Shown: positions 1-7,317, counted from the stretch's first letter. The stretch is 20,054 nucleotides of DNA from Pseudomonadota bacterium (GCA_023386115.1 JAEWKL010000005.1:1-20054); one strand, 5' to 3'. A program made the numbers and translations. Notes: a model not told the origin generated them from the letters alone.

Positions 1-7
1 CCCCGCG

Positions 8-28
8 CCCCCCCCCCCACCCCCCCCC
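8..28. repeat. Cytosine tract (11 C, A, 9 C)
   Basis: Positions 8-18 are eleven consecutive C, position 19 is A, and positions 20-28 are nine more C. The preceding bases 1-7 are also C/G only. On the minus strand this is a G-rich tract about 60 bases past the stop of the inositol phosphate synthase gene. Such tracts can slip during replication, can form G-quadruplexes, and are prone to sequencing length errors, so the exact run lengths should not be trusted. Confidence 0.7.
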
Positions 29-44
29 GGTTCACCCGCGGAGG

Positions 45-64
45 GTCGCAGGTGCAACTGCGAC
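45..64 (-). terminator. Hairpin downstream of inositol phosphate synthase
   Basis: GTCGCAG (45-51) and CTGCGAC (58-64) form a perfect 7-bp stem around a 6-base loop. It lies about 27 bases past the minus-strand stop at 91. No U-rich tract follows, so it is at best a non-canonical terminator or mRNA 3' end stabiliser. Confidence 0.3.
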
Positions 65-90
65 TATCGACTGACGGAGCGAACAGCCTC

Positions 91-1173
91 CTACGCGCCC
101 TCCCCCGCCACGAAGGCCAGCGTCCGCCGATGGGCCTCCTCATCGGTGAACTGCTCCGGCGGCGACTTCATCAGCCAAGCGGACGGACCGATCAGCGCCC
201 CGCCGATGCCGCGATCCCGCGCCAGCGCGGCGCAGCGCACCGCGTCGATGACGATACCGGCGGAGTTCGGCGAGTCCCACACTTCGAGCTTCAACTCGAG
301 GGTCAGCGGCACGCCGCCGAAGGCGGTGCCCTCCAGCCGGATATGCGCCCATTTGCGGTCGCTCAGCCAGGGCACGTAATCGCTCGGGCCGACATGGATG
401 TCGTCCGGCGGCAGCGCGGCTTCGAGCTGGCTCTGCACGGATTGCGTCTTCGAGATCTTCTTCGATTCGAGGCGCTCGCGCTCCAGCATGTTGCGGAAAT
501 CGGCATTGCCGCCGAAATTGAGCTGGTAGGTCCGCTCCAGCTTGACGCCGCGCTCGCGGAAGAGATGGGCCAGCGCCCGGTGCACGATGGTGGCGCCGAC
601 CTGGCTCTTGATGTCGTCGCCGATGAGCGGCAGCCCCGCTTGCGCGAAGCGCTGGCGCCACTCCGGATGCGAGGCGATGAAGACCGGGATGCAGTTGACG
701 AAGGCGCAGCCCGCCGCCAGCGCGGCGTCCGCGTAGAACTCCGTGGCTCCTTGCGAGCCGACCGGCAGGTAGGAGACCAGCACCTCGGCGCCCGCCCGCC
801 GCAAGGCCGCCGCGACGTCCACCGGCCGGGCCGCCGATTCCGGAACGATCGCCTCGAGGTAGCGGCCGAGCCCGTCGAGGGTCGGGCCGCGTTCCACCGT
901 GACGCCGGTCGGGGCAACTTTCGCGAAAAGGGTGGTGTTGTTGGGCGGAGCCAGGATCGCCTCGGCGAGGTCTCGGCCGACCTTGGCTTCCGCAACGTCG
1001 AAGGCCGCCACCACGGTCACGTCCGCCACCCGGTAGCCGCCGAGATCGGGGCTCATCAGGCCCGGCACCGCCTCCCCGGGACCGGCCTCCCGGTAATAGG
1101 TCAGGCCCTGCACGAAGGAGGAGGCGCAGTTGCCGATTCCTGCGATCGCGACCCGCACGCTCTTCTGGCCCAC
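91..1173 (-). CDS. ino1: myo-inositol-1-phosphate synthase
   Basis: Converts glucose 6-phosphate to 1L-myo-inositol 1-phosphate in an NAD-dependent cytosolic reaction, the entry to inositol synthesis. Visible family features are the N-terminal Rossmann motif GIGNCASS, then SYLPVGSQGA, the GDDIKSQVGAT segment, NFGGNADFRNM with following lysines (ESKKISKTQ) in the active-site region, and the C-terminal LELKLEVWDSPNSAG. The length of about 360 residues matches the short prokaryotic (mycobacterial Ino1-like) form rather than the roughly 530-residue eukaryotic enzyme. A GTG at 1182 is also in frame, but the AGGAG Shine-Dalgarno overlaps that codon. The GTG at 1173 sits 8 bases past the Shine-Dalgarno and is preferred. 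The gene is monocistronic and divergent from the MaoC-type gene, sharing about 130 bases of upstream DNA. No obvious functional link to its neighbours is seen. Confidence 0.93.
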   Translation of the reverse strand: MGQKSVRVAIAGIGNCASSFVQGLTYYREAGPGEAVPGLMSPDLGGYRVADVTVVAAFDVAEAKVGRDLAEAILAPPNNTTLFAKVAPTGVTVERGPTLDGLGRYLEAIVPESAARPVDVAAALRRAGAEVLVSYLPVGSQGATEFYADAALAAGCAFVNCIPVFIASHPEWRQRFAQAGLPLIGDDIKSQVGATIVHRALAHLFRERGVKLERTYQLNFGGNADFRNMLERERLESKKISKTQSVQSQLEAALPPDDIHVGPSDYVPWLSDRKWAHIRLEGTAFGGVPLTLELKLEVWDSPNSAGIVIDAVRCAALARDRGIGGALIGPSAWLMKSPPEQFTDEEAHRRTLAFVAGEGA

Positions 1174-1303
1174 CGCCTGCACTCCTCACCACCGATACGC
1201 TCCCCCTCCAAGTAGAACACTCGGCCGGAGTATCGATCCCCGAACGAGCGTGGCCGTGCCGGCGAAGGGGCCTTAAGGTGCGCCGGACACGGGAGGAGAC
1301 CGC

Positions 1304-1762
1304 ATGGAGATCTTCGACGGGCCGGAGGCCCTGAAGGCGGCGATCGGGCAGGAGATCGGGGTCGGCGACTGGGTCACCGTCGATCAGGCGATGATCGACC
1401 GTTTCGCCGAGGCGACGGACGACCATCAATGGATCCATGTCGATCCAGAGCGGGCGGCGCGCGAATCCCCCTACGGCGCGACGGTGGCGCATGGCTACCT
1501 GACCCTGTCGCTGGTGCCGCGCTTCATCGCCGGGGTGCGCCGCCTGGAGGGTCTGCGCCTGAGCTTGAATTACGGTCTCGACCGGGTGCGCTTCCCCGCG
1601 CCCGTGGTGGTCGATTCCCGCCTGCGCGGCCGCGTGCGGGTGGCGGCAGCCGTCGACGTGCCGCCCCGGGGCCTGCGCACCACCTACGGCGTGACGGTGG
1701 AGATCGAGGGCGCCGAGAAGCCGGCCTGCCTCGCCGAGGCGGTGGTGCTGCACCATTGGTGA
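1304..1762 (+). CDS. MaoC-like hot-dog hydratase
   Basis: A 152-residue protein of the MaoC/NodN/(R)-specific enoyl-CoA hydratase group, a single hot-dog domain that adds water to trans-2-enoyl-CoA thioesters. The hydratase signature is visible near residues 36-50, where ATDDHQWIHVD contains the Asp (about residue 40) and His (about residue 45) spaced five apart as in PhaJ-type enzymes. It is followed by AHGYLTLSLVP, the conserved helix of the fold. The length is typical for a stand-alone one-domain member. The start ATG is preceded by GGGAGGAG with good spacing. The natural substrate cannot be read from the sequence; fatty-acid or polyhydroxyalkanoate metabolism is typical for the family. 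A hairpin follows 11 bases after the stop, and the DUF4345 gene starts 65 bases downstream on the same strand. Confidence 0.85.
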   Translation: MEIFDGPEALKAAIGQEIGVGDWVTVDQAMIDRFAEATDDHQWIHVDPERAARESPYGATVAHGYLTLSLVPRFIAGVRRLEGLRLSLNYGLDRVRFPAPVVVDSRLRGRVRVAAAVDVPPRGLRTTYGVTVEIEGAEKPACLAEAVVLHHW

Positions 1763-1772
1763 ACCTGCCGGC

Positions 1773-1791
1773 CCCCGACGGATTGTCGGGG
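1773..1791 (+). terminator. Hairpin after the MaoC-type gene
   Basis: CCCCGAC (1773-1779), loop GGATT, GTCGGGG (1785-1791): a perfect 7-bp GC-rich stem with a 5-base loop, 11 bases after the stop codon. No run of T follows, so it may be a weak terminator or a processing/stability element between this gene and the DUF4345 gene. Confidence 0.4.
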
Positions 1792-1827
1792 AGAGACGCA
1801 GCGAGGCCGTGAGGCAAGGGATCCGGA

Positions 1828-2235
1828 ATGACCTTCGAGACGGAGCGACGCGCCCTTCAGCGCGTGGTGGCGGTGGCGGCGCTCGTGCCGGTGCTGGGTG
1901 GGCTCTACGGCGTGCTGTTCGGCCAAGCCGGGATCGGCGGCGGCGCCACCGACGTGTCGACCGACAGCCATTTCCGCTACCTGTCGGGCCTGCTGCTCGG
2001 GATCGGCCTGCTGTTCTGGTCGACGATGCCCGCCATCGAGACCAAGACGTCGCTGTTCCGCTTCCTGACGATGATCGTGGTGCTCGGCGGCCTCGCCCGG
2101 CTCATGGGCCTGTGGCTCACCGGGGTGCCGTCGCTCACCATGCTGGCGGCGCTCGGCATGGAGCTGGTGGTCACCCCGCTCCTGTGCCTGTGGCAGATCC
2201 GGGTGGCGAACCGGGCGGGGACGCCCGTCCTGTAG
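1828..2235 (+). CDS. DUF4345 family membrane protein
   Basis: A 135-residue integral membrane protein with four hydrophobic segments at about residues 12-31, 50-66, 76-95 and 103-123. The conserved-looking stretch DSHFRYLSGLLLGIG, just before the second segment, and the overall four-helix layout match DUF4345, a small family of unknown function. It has no signal peptide and no catalytic motif. The start ATG is preceded by a modest AAGGGA. The gene lies 65 bases downstream of the MaoC-type gene and is convergent with the Rid-family gene, with a GC-rich inverted repeat in the 45-base gap. Function is unknown. The family assignment rests on layout and motif memory rather than an alignment. Confidence 0.75.
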   Translation: MTFETERRALQRVVAVAALVPVLGGLYGVLFGQAGIGGGATDVSTDSHFRYLSGLLLGIGLLFWSTMPAIETKTSLFRFLTMIVVLGGLARLMGLWLTGVPSLTMLAALGMELVVTPLLCLWQIRVANRAGTPVL

Positions 2236-2270
2236 GCGCCCGCCCCGTCATGGGCCGGGCGAGCGGGCGC
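2236..2270. terminator. Bidirectional hairpin between convergent genes
   Basis: GCGCCCGC (2236-2243) pairs perfectly with GCGGGCGC (2263-2270). The intervening C- and G-runs allow further internal pairing. It fills most of the gap between the DUF4345 stop and the Rid-family stop, where a terminator for both strands is expected. No T-run is present on either side. Confidence 0.4.
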
Positions 2271-2280
2271 GGCCTCGGCT

Positions 2281-2667
2281 TCAGCCCTTCGGCAGCAACG
2301 CGGTCACCTCGATCTCCACCTTCATCTCCGGGCGCAGCAACCCTGCCACCACCACCAGGGTCGCGGCCGGGCGGATCTCCCGGAGAACCCGGCCGCAGAC
2401 CGTCAGCACCGCCTCGGCCTCCGCCCGGTCGGTGACGTAATAGGTGGCCCGCACCACGTGCTCCAGCGACGAGCCGGCCTGATCCAGCACGCCCGCGATG
2501 GTGCGCCAGCACGCCTCGGCCTGGGCGCCGGCCTCCTCCGGCATCGTCATCGCGGCGTAGTCGTAGCCGGTGGTGCCGGCCACGAACACGAAGCCGTTCT
2601 GCACCACGGCGCGGGAATAGCCGTAGTCACGCTCGAAGCTCGATCCGCCGTCGATCCGCCGCCGCAT
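2281..2667 (-). CDS. Rid-family (YjgF/UK114) protein lacking the catalytic Arg
   Basis: A 128-residue member of the RidA/YjgF/YER057c/UK114 superfamily of trimeric cytosolic proteins. Typical elements are VQNGFVFVAGTTGYD near residues 22-36, the helix around EACWRTIAGVLDQAGSSLEHVV, the strand VRATYYVTD, and the C-terminal VEIEVTALLP. In archetypal RidA an arginine in a PARSxVxV context is needed for hydrolysis of enamine/imine intermediates. Here the equivalent stretch reads PAATLVVV, with Ala at about residue 102. This protein therefore probably belongs to one of the Rid subgroups without deaminase activity. An in-frame ATG 33 bases upstream exists, but AGGAGG lies seven bases before the ATG at 2667, which fixes the start. 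The gene is 39 bases downstream of the cupin gene on the same strand, so the two are likely co-transcribed. Confidence 0.85.
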   Translation of the reverse strand: MRRRIDGGSSFERDYGYSRAVVQNGFVFVAGTTGYDYAAMTMPEEAGAQAEACWRTIAGVLDQAGSSLEHVVRATYYVTDRAEAEAVLTVCGRVLREIRPAATLVVVAGLLRPEMKVEIEVTALLPKG

Positions 2668-2706
2668 CCCCTGCCCTCCTGATTCGTACGGAAGGAGCAT
2701 GACGCG

Positions 2707-3174
2707 TCAGCCGGCCTCGCTCCAGCCCGCGAAGCCGGCGAGGGGCTCCTGGTCGTAGGCTGCCATCAGGGCGCGCATGGCGCCCTCGTCCCGCAGGCGG
2801 TCCTCGGCGGCGAGCGCGGCCAGCCCCTCGAAGAAGCCCTCGCGATGCAAGGCCGGGGCGAAGGTGAGGGTGAAGCGCACCGGCTCGGTCCCGCGATTGG
2901 CGAAGGCGTGCGGCTCGCCGGGCCGCACCAGGACGAAGTCGCCCGGCCCCGCCGTCACGTCGCGGTCGCCGAGCCGCAGGGTGAGCGCCCCCTCGTGCAC
3001 CTCGAACGCTTCGGTGAGCCGGGCATGCCGGTGGAGCCCGGCGCCGGGCGAGCGCGGTGCCAGGGTGATGGCGTAGATGCCGATCGCGTCGCCGGTGGCG
3101 TCGCTGCGGGCAAGGTAGCGCACCTGCATCCCGCCGATCGTGACACCGGTGCTGGGCTCGGGGGCCGTGGTCAT
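2707..3174 (-). CDS. Cupin-domain protein
   Basis: A 155-residue single-domain cupin. Motif 1 is seen as GAGLHRHARLTEAFEVHEG (residues about 44-62) with metal-ligand candidates His48, His50 and Glu55. Motif 2 is GDFVLVRPGEPHAFAN (about 78-93) with Pro-Gly and His89. The full metal-binding set is therefore present, consistent with a small metal-dependent enzyme or ligand-binding cupin; the substrate cannot be told. The C-terminal 45 residues form a helical tail rich in Ala, Glu and Leu. The frame is open for another 450 bases upstream, but AAGGAG seven bases before the ATG at 3174 and the Arg/Pro-rich nature of the upstream translation support this start. The Rid-family gene follows after 39 bases. 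Confidence 0.85.
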   Translation of the reverse strand: MTTAPEPSTGVTIGGMQVRYLARSDATGDAIGIYAITLAPRSPGAGLHRHARLTEAFEVHEGALTLRLGDRDVTAGPGDFVLVRPGEPHAFANRGTEPVRFTLTFAPALHREGFFEGLAALAAEDRLRDEGAMRALMAAYDQEPLAGFAGWSEAG

Positions 3175-3626
3175 GATGGGGCTCCTTGCCGGGTGGTGGA
3201 TCGTCTGGAAACTCATCCTATCAGGGCGCGAGGAGCGTGAACCGCTCCGAATGTCCTGGCGGCGGTCGGCCGGGCTCGGGCAGCGGGGCTCGATCGCCGG
3301 CTGTCTCATGGTCTCGGGCATGACTCCGCGCATGATAGCCCGTCGCGGCCACTGCGGGAGGGGTGGCACCGATCGCGGCGCGAACGCGATGGTCCCGGTC
3401 CGCCTCACCGTGGTGGGCCCGCCCACCTCGGAGGAACACCGCAGCGGGCGCCGATGGATGGCCACGTCGGCGATGGGGCGGCCCGCCCCGGGCAACGGCG
3501 CCGGGACGAGACAGCCGGTCGCCGGAGCGCTGGAGGACGATCGCCGGCCGCGCGAGCCGGCGACTGATCCCGACCTGTCCACGCCCGCTCCACGGTGCGA
3601 AGGTCCGGCCGCCATCGACGGGCGGA
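3175..3626. other. Gene-free stretch upstream of the cupin gene
   Basis: About 450 bases with no convincing coding region. Open frames run through it on both strands, but their translations are Arg/Pro/Gly-rich and lack recognisable motifs, as expected for high-GC noncoding DNA. A perfect 8-bp stem with a 7-base loop, TCGCCGGC (3541-3548) and GCCGGCGA (3556-3563), lies about 65 bases past the stop of the SsuA-type gene at 3627 and may mark its transcript end. The cupin promoter should lie here, but no clear -35/-10 pair was recognised. Confidence 0.5.
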
Positions 3627-4577
3627 TCAAGGAACGGGGGGCCGCCAGATCCCGAGGGCGGCGGTGTCGACGGCGCGCGGCAGCAGCCCCTCGGCCCGGA
3701 ACGCGTCCGCGATTGTCTGCTGCTCGGAGAGGCCGTCCCGGGTGACGGGCTCGATCCGGTAGCTGCGATGGACATTCGCCTGCAGGACGATCGCGGGATC
3801 GAGCTTCCAGAGCGCGGAGAGCCGCGCGGCGGCCTCGGCCGGGTTCGCCTTCACCCAGGCTCCGGTCTGCGCGAGCTTGCCGAACAGGAGATTGAGCACC
3901 GGCTCGTTCGCCGCCACGGAGGTGTCGGCCGCGAGGTAGTAGCGCTTGTAGAGCGACAGCCCGGCCCCGTCGCGCAGGACGCGCGCACCCGCCTGCTTCT
4001 GAGCCGCGGTCAGGAACGGGTCCCAGGCGGCCCAGGCCTCGACCCCTCCGCTCTCCAGCGCGGCCCGCCCGTCGGCCGGGCTCAAGTAGGCCGGCGCGAT
4101 GCTGCGGAACGACAGGCCGGCCTCCCTGAGCGCGGCGAGAACCAGGAAGTGGTTGCCCGCCCCCTTGGTGACGGCGATCCGCTTGCCCTTCAGATCTGCC
4201 ACGGAGCGCGCCGGCGAGTCCTTCGGTACCAGGATCGCCTGCGCCTCGGGCGAGGCCGCTTCCTGCGCGACGTAGGTGATGCGCGCGCCGGCCGCCTGCG
4301 CGAAGACCGGCACCGTGTCGGCGACGTCGGCCGAGACGTCGATCGAGCCCGCGTTGAGCGCCTCCATGATCGGCAGGCCGCTGGTGAATTCGTGCCAGGA
4401 CAGGCCGATGCCCTGCGCCGACAGAGCCTGTTCCAGGCTCCCGTCCTGGCGCAGCAGCGCGATCAGCGTCGAGGAGCGCTGATAGCCGATGCGGAGCGGC
4501 GCGGCGGCACGAGCGGGGCGGCTCACGGTGGCCGAGGCGGCGAGGCCCGCGAGCACGGTTCGACGGGTGGTCGGCAT
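3627..4577 (-). CDS. Aliphatic sulfonate ABC transporter binding protein (SsuA-like, copy 1)
   Basis: A 316-residue periplasmic solute-binding protein of the SsuA/TauA family. The N-terminus PTTRRTVLAG is a twin-arginine-type signal, with a likely cleavage after ARA near residue 24. The mature protein starts LRIGYQRSS, the SsuA-type first strand. It continues with EALNAGSIDV, VFAQAAGARITYVAQE, SVADLKGKRIAVTKGAGNHFLVLAAL, YLSPADGRAALESGGVEAWAAWDPF and a C-terminal LLPRAVD, all in the order seen in SsuA. It would capture an alkane sulfonate or a related organosulfur compound. No permease or ATPase is adjacent; the only sulfonate-type pair in the window is at 10558-12110. The gene is divergent from the DmoA-like monooxygenase, with 412 bases between. 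The ATG at 4577 is chosen over an upstream in-frame ATG because the signal peptide starts there and GAGG precedes it. Confidence 0.88.
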   Translation of the reverse strand: MPTTRRTVLAGLAASATVSRPARAAAPLRIGYQRSSTLIALLRQDGSLEQALSAQGIGLSWHEFTSGLPIMEALNAGSIDVSADVADTVPVFAQAAGARITYVAQEAASPEAQAILVPKDSPARSVADLKGKRIAVTKGAGNHFLVLAALREAGLSFRSIAPAYLSPADGRAALESGGVEAWAAWDPFLTAAQKQAGARVLRDGAGLSLYKRYYLAADTSVAANEPVLNLLFGKLAQTGAWVKANPAEAAARLSALWKLDPAIVLQANVHRSYRIEPVTRDGLSEQQTIADAFRAEGLLPRAVDTAALGIWRPPVP

Positions 4578-4989
4578 CGGATCGGATCCTCGGACAGCAG
4601 CGTCGGGGCGTGAAAGAGTTCGCGCCGAGTCAGTGTGGTGTCGAGGCCCATAGATCATAGCGAGTCCGGCCGGCCAAGGGCATGGCTGCAAAAATCCCTT
4701 GCTTTGTCGATGAAATCCTCGGCCTCATCAGTCAGTTGCGACGGAGAAAGCGGGACGATGTCTGTGATCAGTGATGATAGAATTGATTTCTGCGAGAGGG
4801 CCAAAAAGGGGGATGATTTTTTATTTGATTAGGCAGTTTTAGGATGGAACGGCCTGACAGGCCGGCTCAGTATGGGAGGCACGTCCATTGTTCGACGGCC
4901 GTTGCCCCGCCCCGGCGCGATCCCGCGCCCGCCCGAGGGTGCCGACCGGGTCGCGTCGAACGTCCCCTCCCGCCCGCGTCGGTCGAGCC
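4578..4989. promoter_or_regulatory. Divergent regulatory region between SsuA-like and DmoA-like genes
   Basis: A 412-base gap whose part from about 4741 to 4860 is clearly A/T-richer than its surroundings (25 G/C in 4801-4860). This suits promoters for both divergent genes. For the minus strand, TATGAT (complement of 4654-4659) is a -10-like hexamer 77 bases before the start. For the plus strand, a T-run at 4817-4822 and TAGGAT at 4840-4845 are spaced like a weak -35/-10. No full consensus is seen, which would fit an activator-dependent, sulfur-starvation-controlled promoter. The short open frame at 4635-4832 has no ribosome site and is not called. Confidence 0.5.
4850..4864. promoter_or_regulatory. 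Palindrome, possible operator
   Basis: CGGCCTG-A-CAGGCCG is a perfect 15-base dyad (7-bp arms, one central base). It lies just downstream of the weak plus-strand -10-like TAGGAT, at about where transcription would start, and 125 bases before the DmoA-like start. A repressor site or a short RNA hairpin are both possible. Confidence 0.3.
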
Positions 4990-6354
4990 ATGATCCGCTT
5001 CAACGCCTTCGAGATGAACTGCGTCGGGCACCAGTCGCCCGGCCTGTGGCGCCATCCCCGCGACCGCTCCGGCGACTACAACACCCTCGCCTACTGGACC
5101 GACCTCGCCCGATTGCTGGAGCGGGGCTGCTTCGACGGCGTGTTCCTCGCCGACGTGGTCGGGCTCTACGACGTCTATGGCGGTTCGCCGGCCGCGGCCC
5201 TGCAGCACGCCACGCAGGTGCCGGTCAACGATCCGCTCCTCGTCGTGCCGGCGATGGCGGCGGTGACCGCGCATCTCGGCTTCGGCGTCACCGTGAATCT
5301 CTCTTATGAGGCGCCCTACCTGCTCGCCCGCCGCATGACGACGCTCGACCACCTGACGAGCGGCCGCATCGGCTGGAACGTGGTCACCGGCTACCTCGAC
5401 TCGGCGGCCCGCGCGATGGGCCTCGACCGCCAGCGCGCCCATGACGACCGCTACGACCTCGCCGAGGAGTACATGGACGTCGTCTACAAGCTGTGGGAGG
5501 GCAGCTGGGACGACGGCGCGGTGCGGCGCGACCGGGCGGCGGGCGTGTTCGCTGATCCGGCCCGGGTCCGGGCCATCCGGCACGAAGGCCCGCATTTCCG
5601 GGTCGAGGGCGTGCATCTCGGCGAGCCCTCGCCGCAGCGCACCCCGGTGATCTACCAGGCCGGGACCTCGCCCAAGGGGCGCGGCTTCGCGGCCCGCCAC
5701 GCCGAATGCGTGTTCGTGTCGGGTCCCTCGCCGCAGGTGATTGCCCCGCGCGTCGCCGCGCTCCGGCAGGCGGCGGCCGAAGCGGGCCGGCGACAGGACG
5801 ACCTCCTGATCTACGCCCTCGCCACCGTCGTCGTCGCCGAAACCGACGCGCGGGCGCAGGCCAAGCTCGCCGAGTACCGCTCCCATGTCAGCCACGAGGG
5901 GGCGCTCGCCCTGATGTCGGGCTGGACCGGGGTCGACTTCTCGACGCTCGACCTTGATGCGCAGGTCCGGCACGTCGAGAACGACGCCGGGCGCTCCGCC
6001 ATGGACAACGTCACGCGGGCCGATCCGGGCCGGGTGTGGACGGTGCGGGAGGTGGCCGAGCATGTCGGGATCGGCGGGATCGGGCCGGTCTTCTGCGGCT
6101 CGCCCGCGACCGTCTGCGACGCGCTGGAGGCCTTCGTGGCGGCGACCGGAATCGACGGGTTCAACCTTGCCTACGTGGTGGCGCACGAGACCTTCACGGA
6201 TATCGTCGACCTCGTCGTCCCCGAGCTTCACCGGCGCGGGCGCTACCCGACCGCCTATCGCGACGGGCCGCTCCGGCGAAAGCTGTTCGGACGCGACCGG
6301 GTCGACGCGGTCCATCCGGCCGCCCGCCACCGGTCCGCGACCGGCGCGGCCTGA
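4990..6354 (+). CDS. FMN-dependent monooxygenase, DmoA/NtaA/SnaA/DszA type
   Basis: A 454-residue bacterial-luciferase-fold monooxygenase that would use reduced FMN from a separate reductase and O2 to oxidise an organosulfur or similar substrate. Features in order are NAFEMNCVGHQSPGLWRHP at residues 5-23, ERGCFDGVFLADVVG, the loop QVPVNDPLLVVPAMAAVT, LGFGVTVNLSYEAPYLLARR, TTLDHLTSGRIGWNVVTGYLDSA, HDDRYDLAEEYMDVVYKLWEGSW, PSPQRTPVIYQAGTSPKGR and a C-terminal DGFNLAY. From memory these match dimethyl-sulfide monooxygenase DmoA of Hyphomicrobium more closely than nitrilotriacetate monooxygenase, so a thioether substrate is plausible but unproven. The ATG at 4990 begins the family's first strand. 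A TTG at 4888 with a better GGGAGG site would add 34 Arg/Pro-rich residues unlike the family. It is flanked on both sides by opposite-strand SsuA-type genes, and only 15 bases separate it from the second. No reductase gene is visible. Confidence 0.87.
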   Translation: MIRFNAFEMNCVGHQSPGLWRHPRDRSGDYNTLAYWTDLARLLERGCFDGVFLADVVGLYDVYGGSPAAALQHATQVPVNDPLLVVPAMAAVTAHLGFGVTVNLSYEAPYLLARRMTTLDHLTSGRIGWNVVTGYLDSAARAMGLDRQRAHDDRYDLAEEYMDVVYKLWEGSWDDGAVRRDRAAGVFADPARVRAIRHEGPHFRVEGVHLGEPSPQRTPVIYQAGTSPKGRGFAARHAECVFVSGPSPQVIAPRVAALRQAAAEAGRRQDDLLIYALATVVVAETDARAQAKLAEYRSHVSHEGALALMSGWTGVDFSTLDLDAQVRHVENDAGRSAMDNVTRADPGRVWTVREVAEHVGIGGIGPVFCGSPATVCDALEAFVAATGIDGFNLAYVVAHETFTDIVDLVVPELHRRGRYPTAYRDGPLRRKLFGRDRVDAVHPAARHRSATGAA

Positions 6355-6355
6355 G

Positions 6356-6369
6356 GGCGGCTCCCCGCC
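6356..6369. terminator. Short hairpin in a convergent 15-base gap
   Basis: GGCGG (6356-6360), loop CTCC, CCGCC (6365-6369) fills the gap between the stop codons of the DmoA-like gene and the second SsuA-like gene. It may end transcripts from both strands. The stem is only five pairs (seven with a wobble), so support is modest. Confidence 0.3.
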
Positions 6370-7317
6370 TTACGAGCGCGCCTGCCGGACGGCGTCCGCC
6401 ACCTGGATCGGCCGCGGCAGCAGGCCGAGGCGCAGGAACGTGTCGGCGATGCGCTGCTGCCCGGCGACGACCTCGGGCCCGAGCGGAGCGACGCCCCAGC
6501 TCTGGCGGGCGAGCGCCCGGGAGAGGATCGGCACCGGCATGCCGACCGCCGGGCTCAGCTCGCGCGCCGCCGTCTCGGTCACCCCGTTGGTCTCGCGGTC
6601 GACCACGGCGATCGCCGCCAGCACAGCGTCGATGGCCTGCGGCTGCGACTCGGTGAAGGAACGCTCGCCGACGTAGAATTGGTGGTTCGCCGCGAGCCCG
6701 GTCGCGTCCTGCAGGACGCGCGCGCCGCTCGACACCTCGACGGCGGCCAGGAACGGGTCCCAGATTACCCAGGCATCGACCGAGCCCCCGTCGAACGCCG
6801 CCCGCCCGTCAGCAGGAGCGAGGAAGACGGTCTGGATGTCCGTATAGGCGAGGCCAGCTTCCTCCAGGGCGCGCACGAGGAGGTAATGGACGTTCGAGCC
6901 CTTGTTGAGCGCGACCTTCCTGCCCTTCAGGTCGGCGACATGGCGGATCGAACTGTCCTTGCGCACGACGATCGCTTCGCTCTTCGGGGCGGGCGGCTCG
7001 TGGGCGAGGTAGACCAGGGGCGCACCGGCGCCTTGGGCGAAGATGGGCGGCGTCTCGCCGACGACGCCGAGGTCGACGGCCTTGGCGTTGAGCGCCTCCA
7101 GGAGCTGCGGCCCGCCCGGGAACTCCCGCCACTCGGCCCGGAAGCCGAGGGGCTTGAGCGCCGTATCGAGGCTGCCGCGGGCCTTCAGCAGCAGCATCGT
7201 GCCGTATTTCTGGTAGCCGACGCGCAGGACGCGGTCTGCCCAGGCCGGACTCCCCGTCGCGAGCGCCGCGAGGGTCGTGGCCGTCCCGGTGGCGAAGCTG
7301 CGTCTGGTGAGCGTCAT
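6370..7317 (-). CDS. ssuA: Aliphatic sulfonate ABC transporter binding protein (SsuA-like, copy 2)
   Basis: A 315-residue periplasmic binding protein very close in pattern to classical SsuA. The N-terminus LTRRSFATG plus a hydrophobic run and AWAD is a twin-arginine-type signal peptide with cleavage near residue 27. The mature part shows RVGYQKYGT, EFPGGPQLLEALNAKAVDLG, ETPPIFAQGAGAPLVYLAHE, ADLKGRKVALNKGSNVHYLLVRALEEAGL, YTDIQTVFLAPADGRAAF, GSVDAWVIWDPF and GARVLQD, in SsuA order. It should bind alkane sulfonates for ABC import. Its own permease and ATPase are absent, so it may feed the SsuC/SsuB pair at 10558-12110. It is convergent with the DmoA-like gene. A weak GGAAGA precedes the ATG at 7317, and no downstream start fits the signal peptide better. 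Confidence 0.92.
   Translation of the reverse strand: MTLTRRSFATGTATTLAALATGSPAWADRVLRVGYQKYGTMLLLKARGSLDTALKPLGFRAEWREFPGGPQLLEALNAKAVDLGVVGETPPIFAQGAGAPLVYLAHEPPAPKSEAIVVRKDSSIRHVADLKGRKVALNKGSNVHYLLVRALEEAGLAYTDIQTVFLAPADGRAAFDGGSVDAWVIWDPFLAAVEVSSGARVLQDATGLAANHQFYVGERSFTESQPQAIDAVLAAIAVVDRETNGVTETAARELSPAVGMPVPILSRALARQSWGVAPLGPEVVAGQQRIADTFLRLGLLPRPIQVADAVRQARS

Noticed and set aside
140..1756. 538-codon minus-strand open frame spanning inositol phosphate synthase and the MaoC-type gene
   Set aside because: It crosses two genes on different strands, and the translation is low-complexity.
3365..3390. TGGCAC at about 3365 and again near 7938, considered as sigma-54 promoter halves (SfnR-type control)
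   Set aside because: No properly spaced TTGC-type -12 element follows either one.
3363..4613. 416-codon plus-strand open frame opposite the first SsuA-like gene
   Set aside because: Antisense shadow; the minus strand encodes a full binding protein with signal peptide.
4635..4832. 65-codon plus-strand open frame in the divergent regulatory region
   Set aside because: No ribosome site and no family likeness, in A/T-richer DNA expected to hold promoters.
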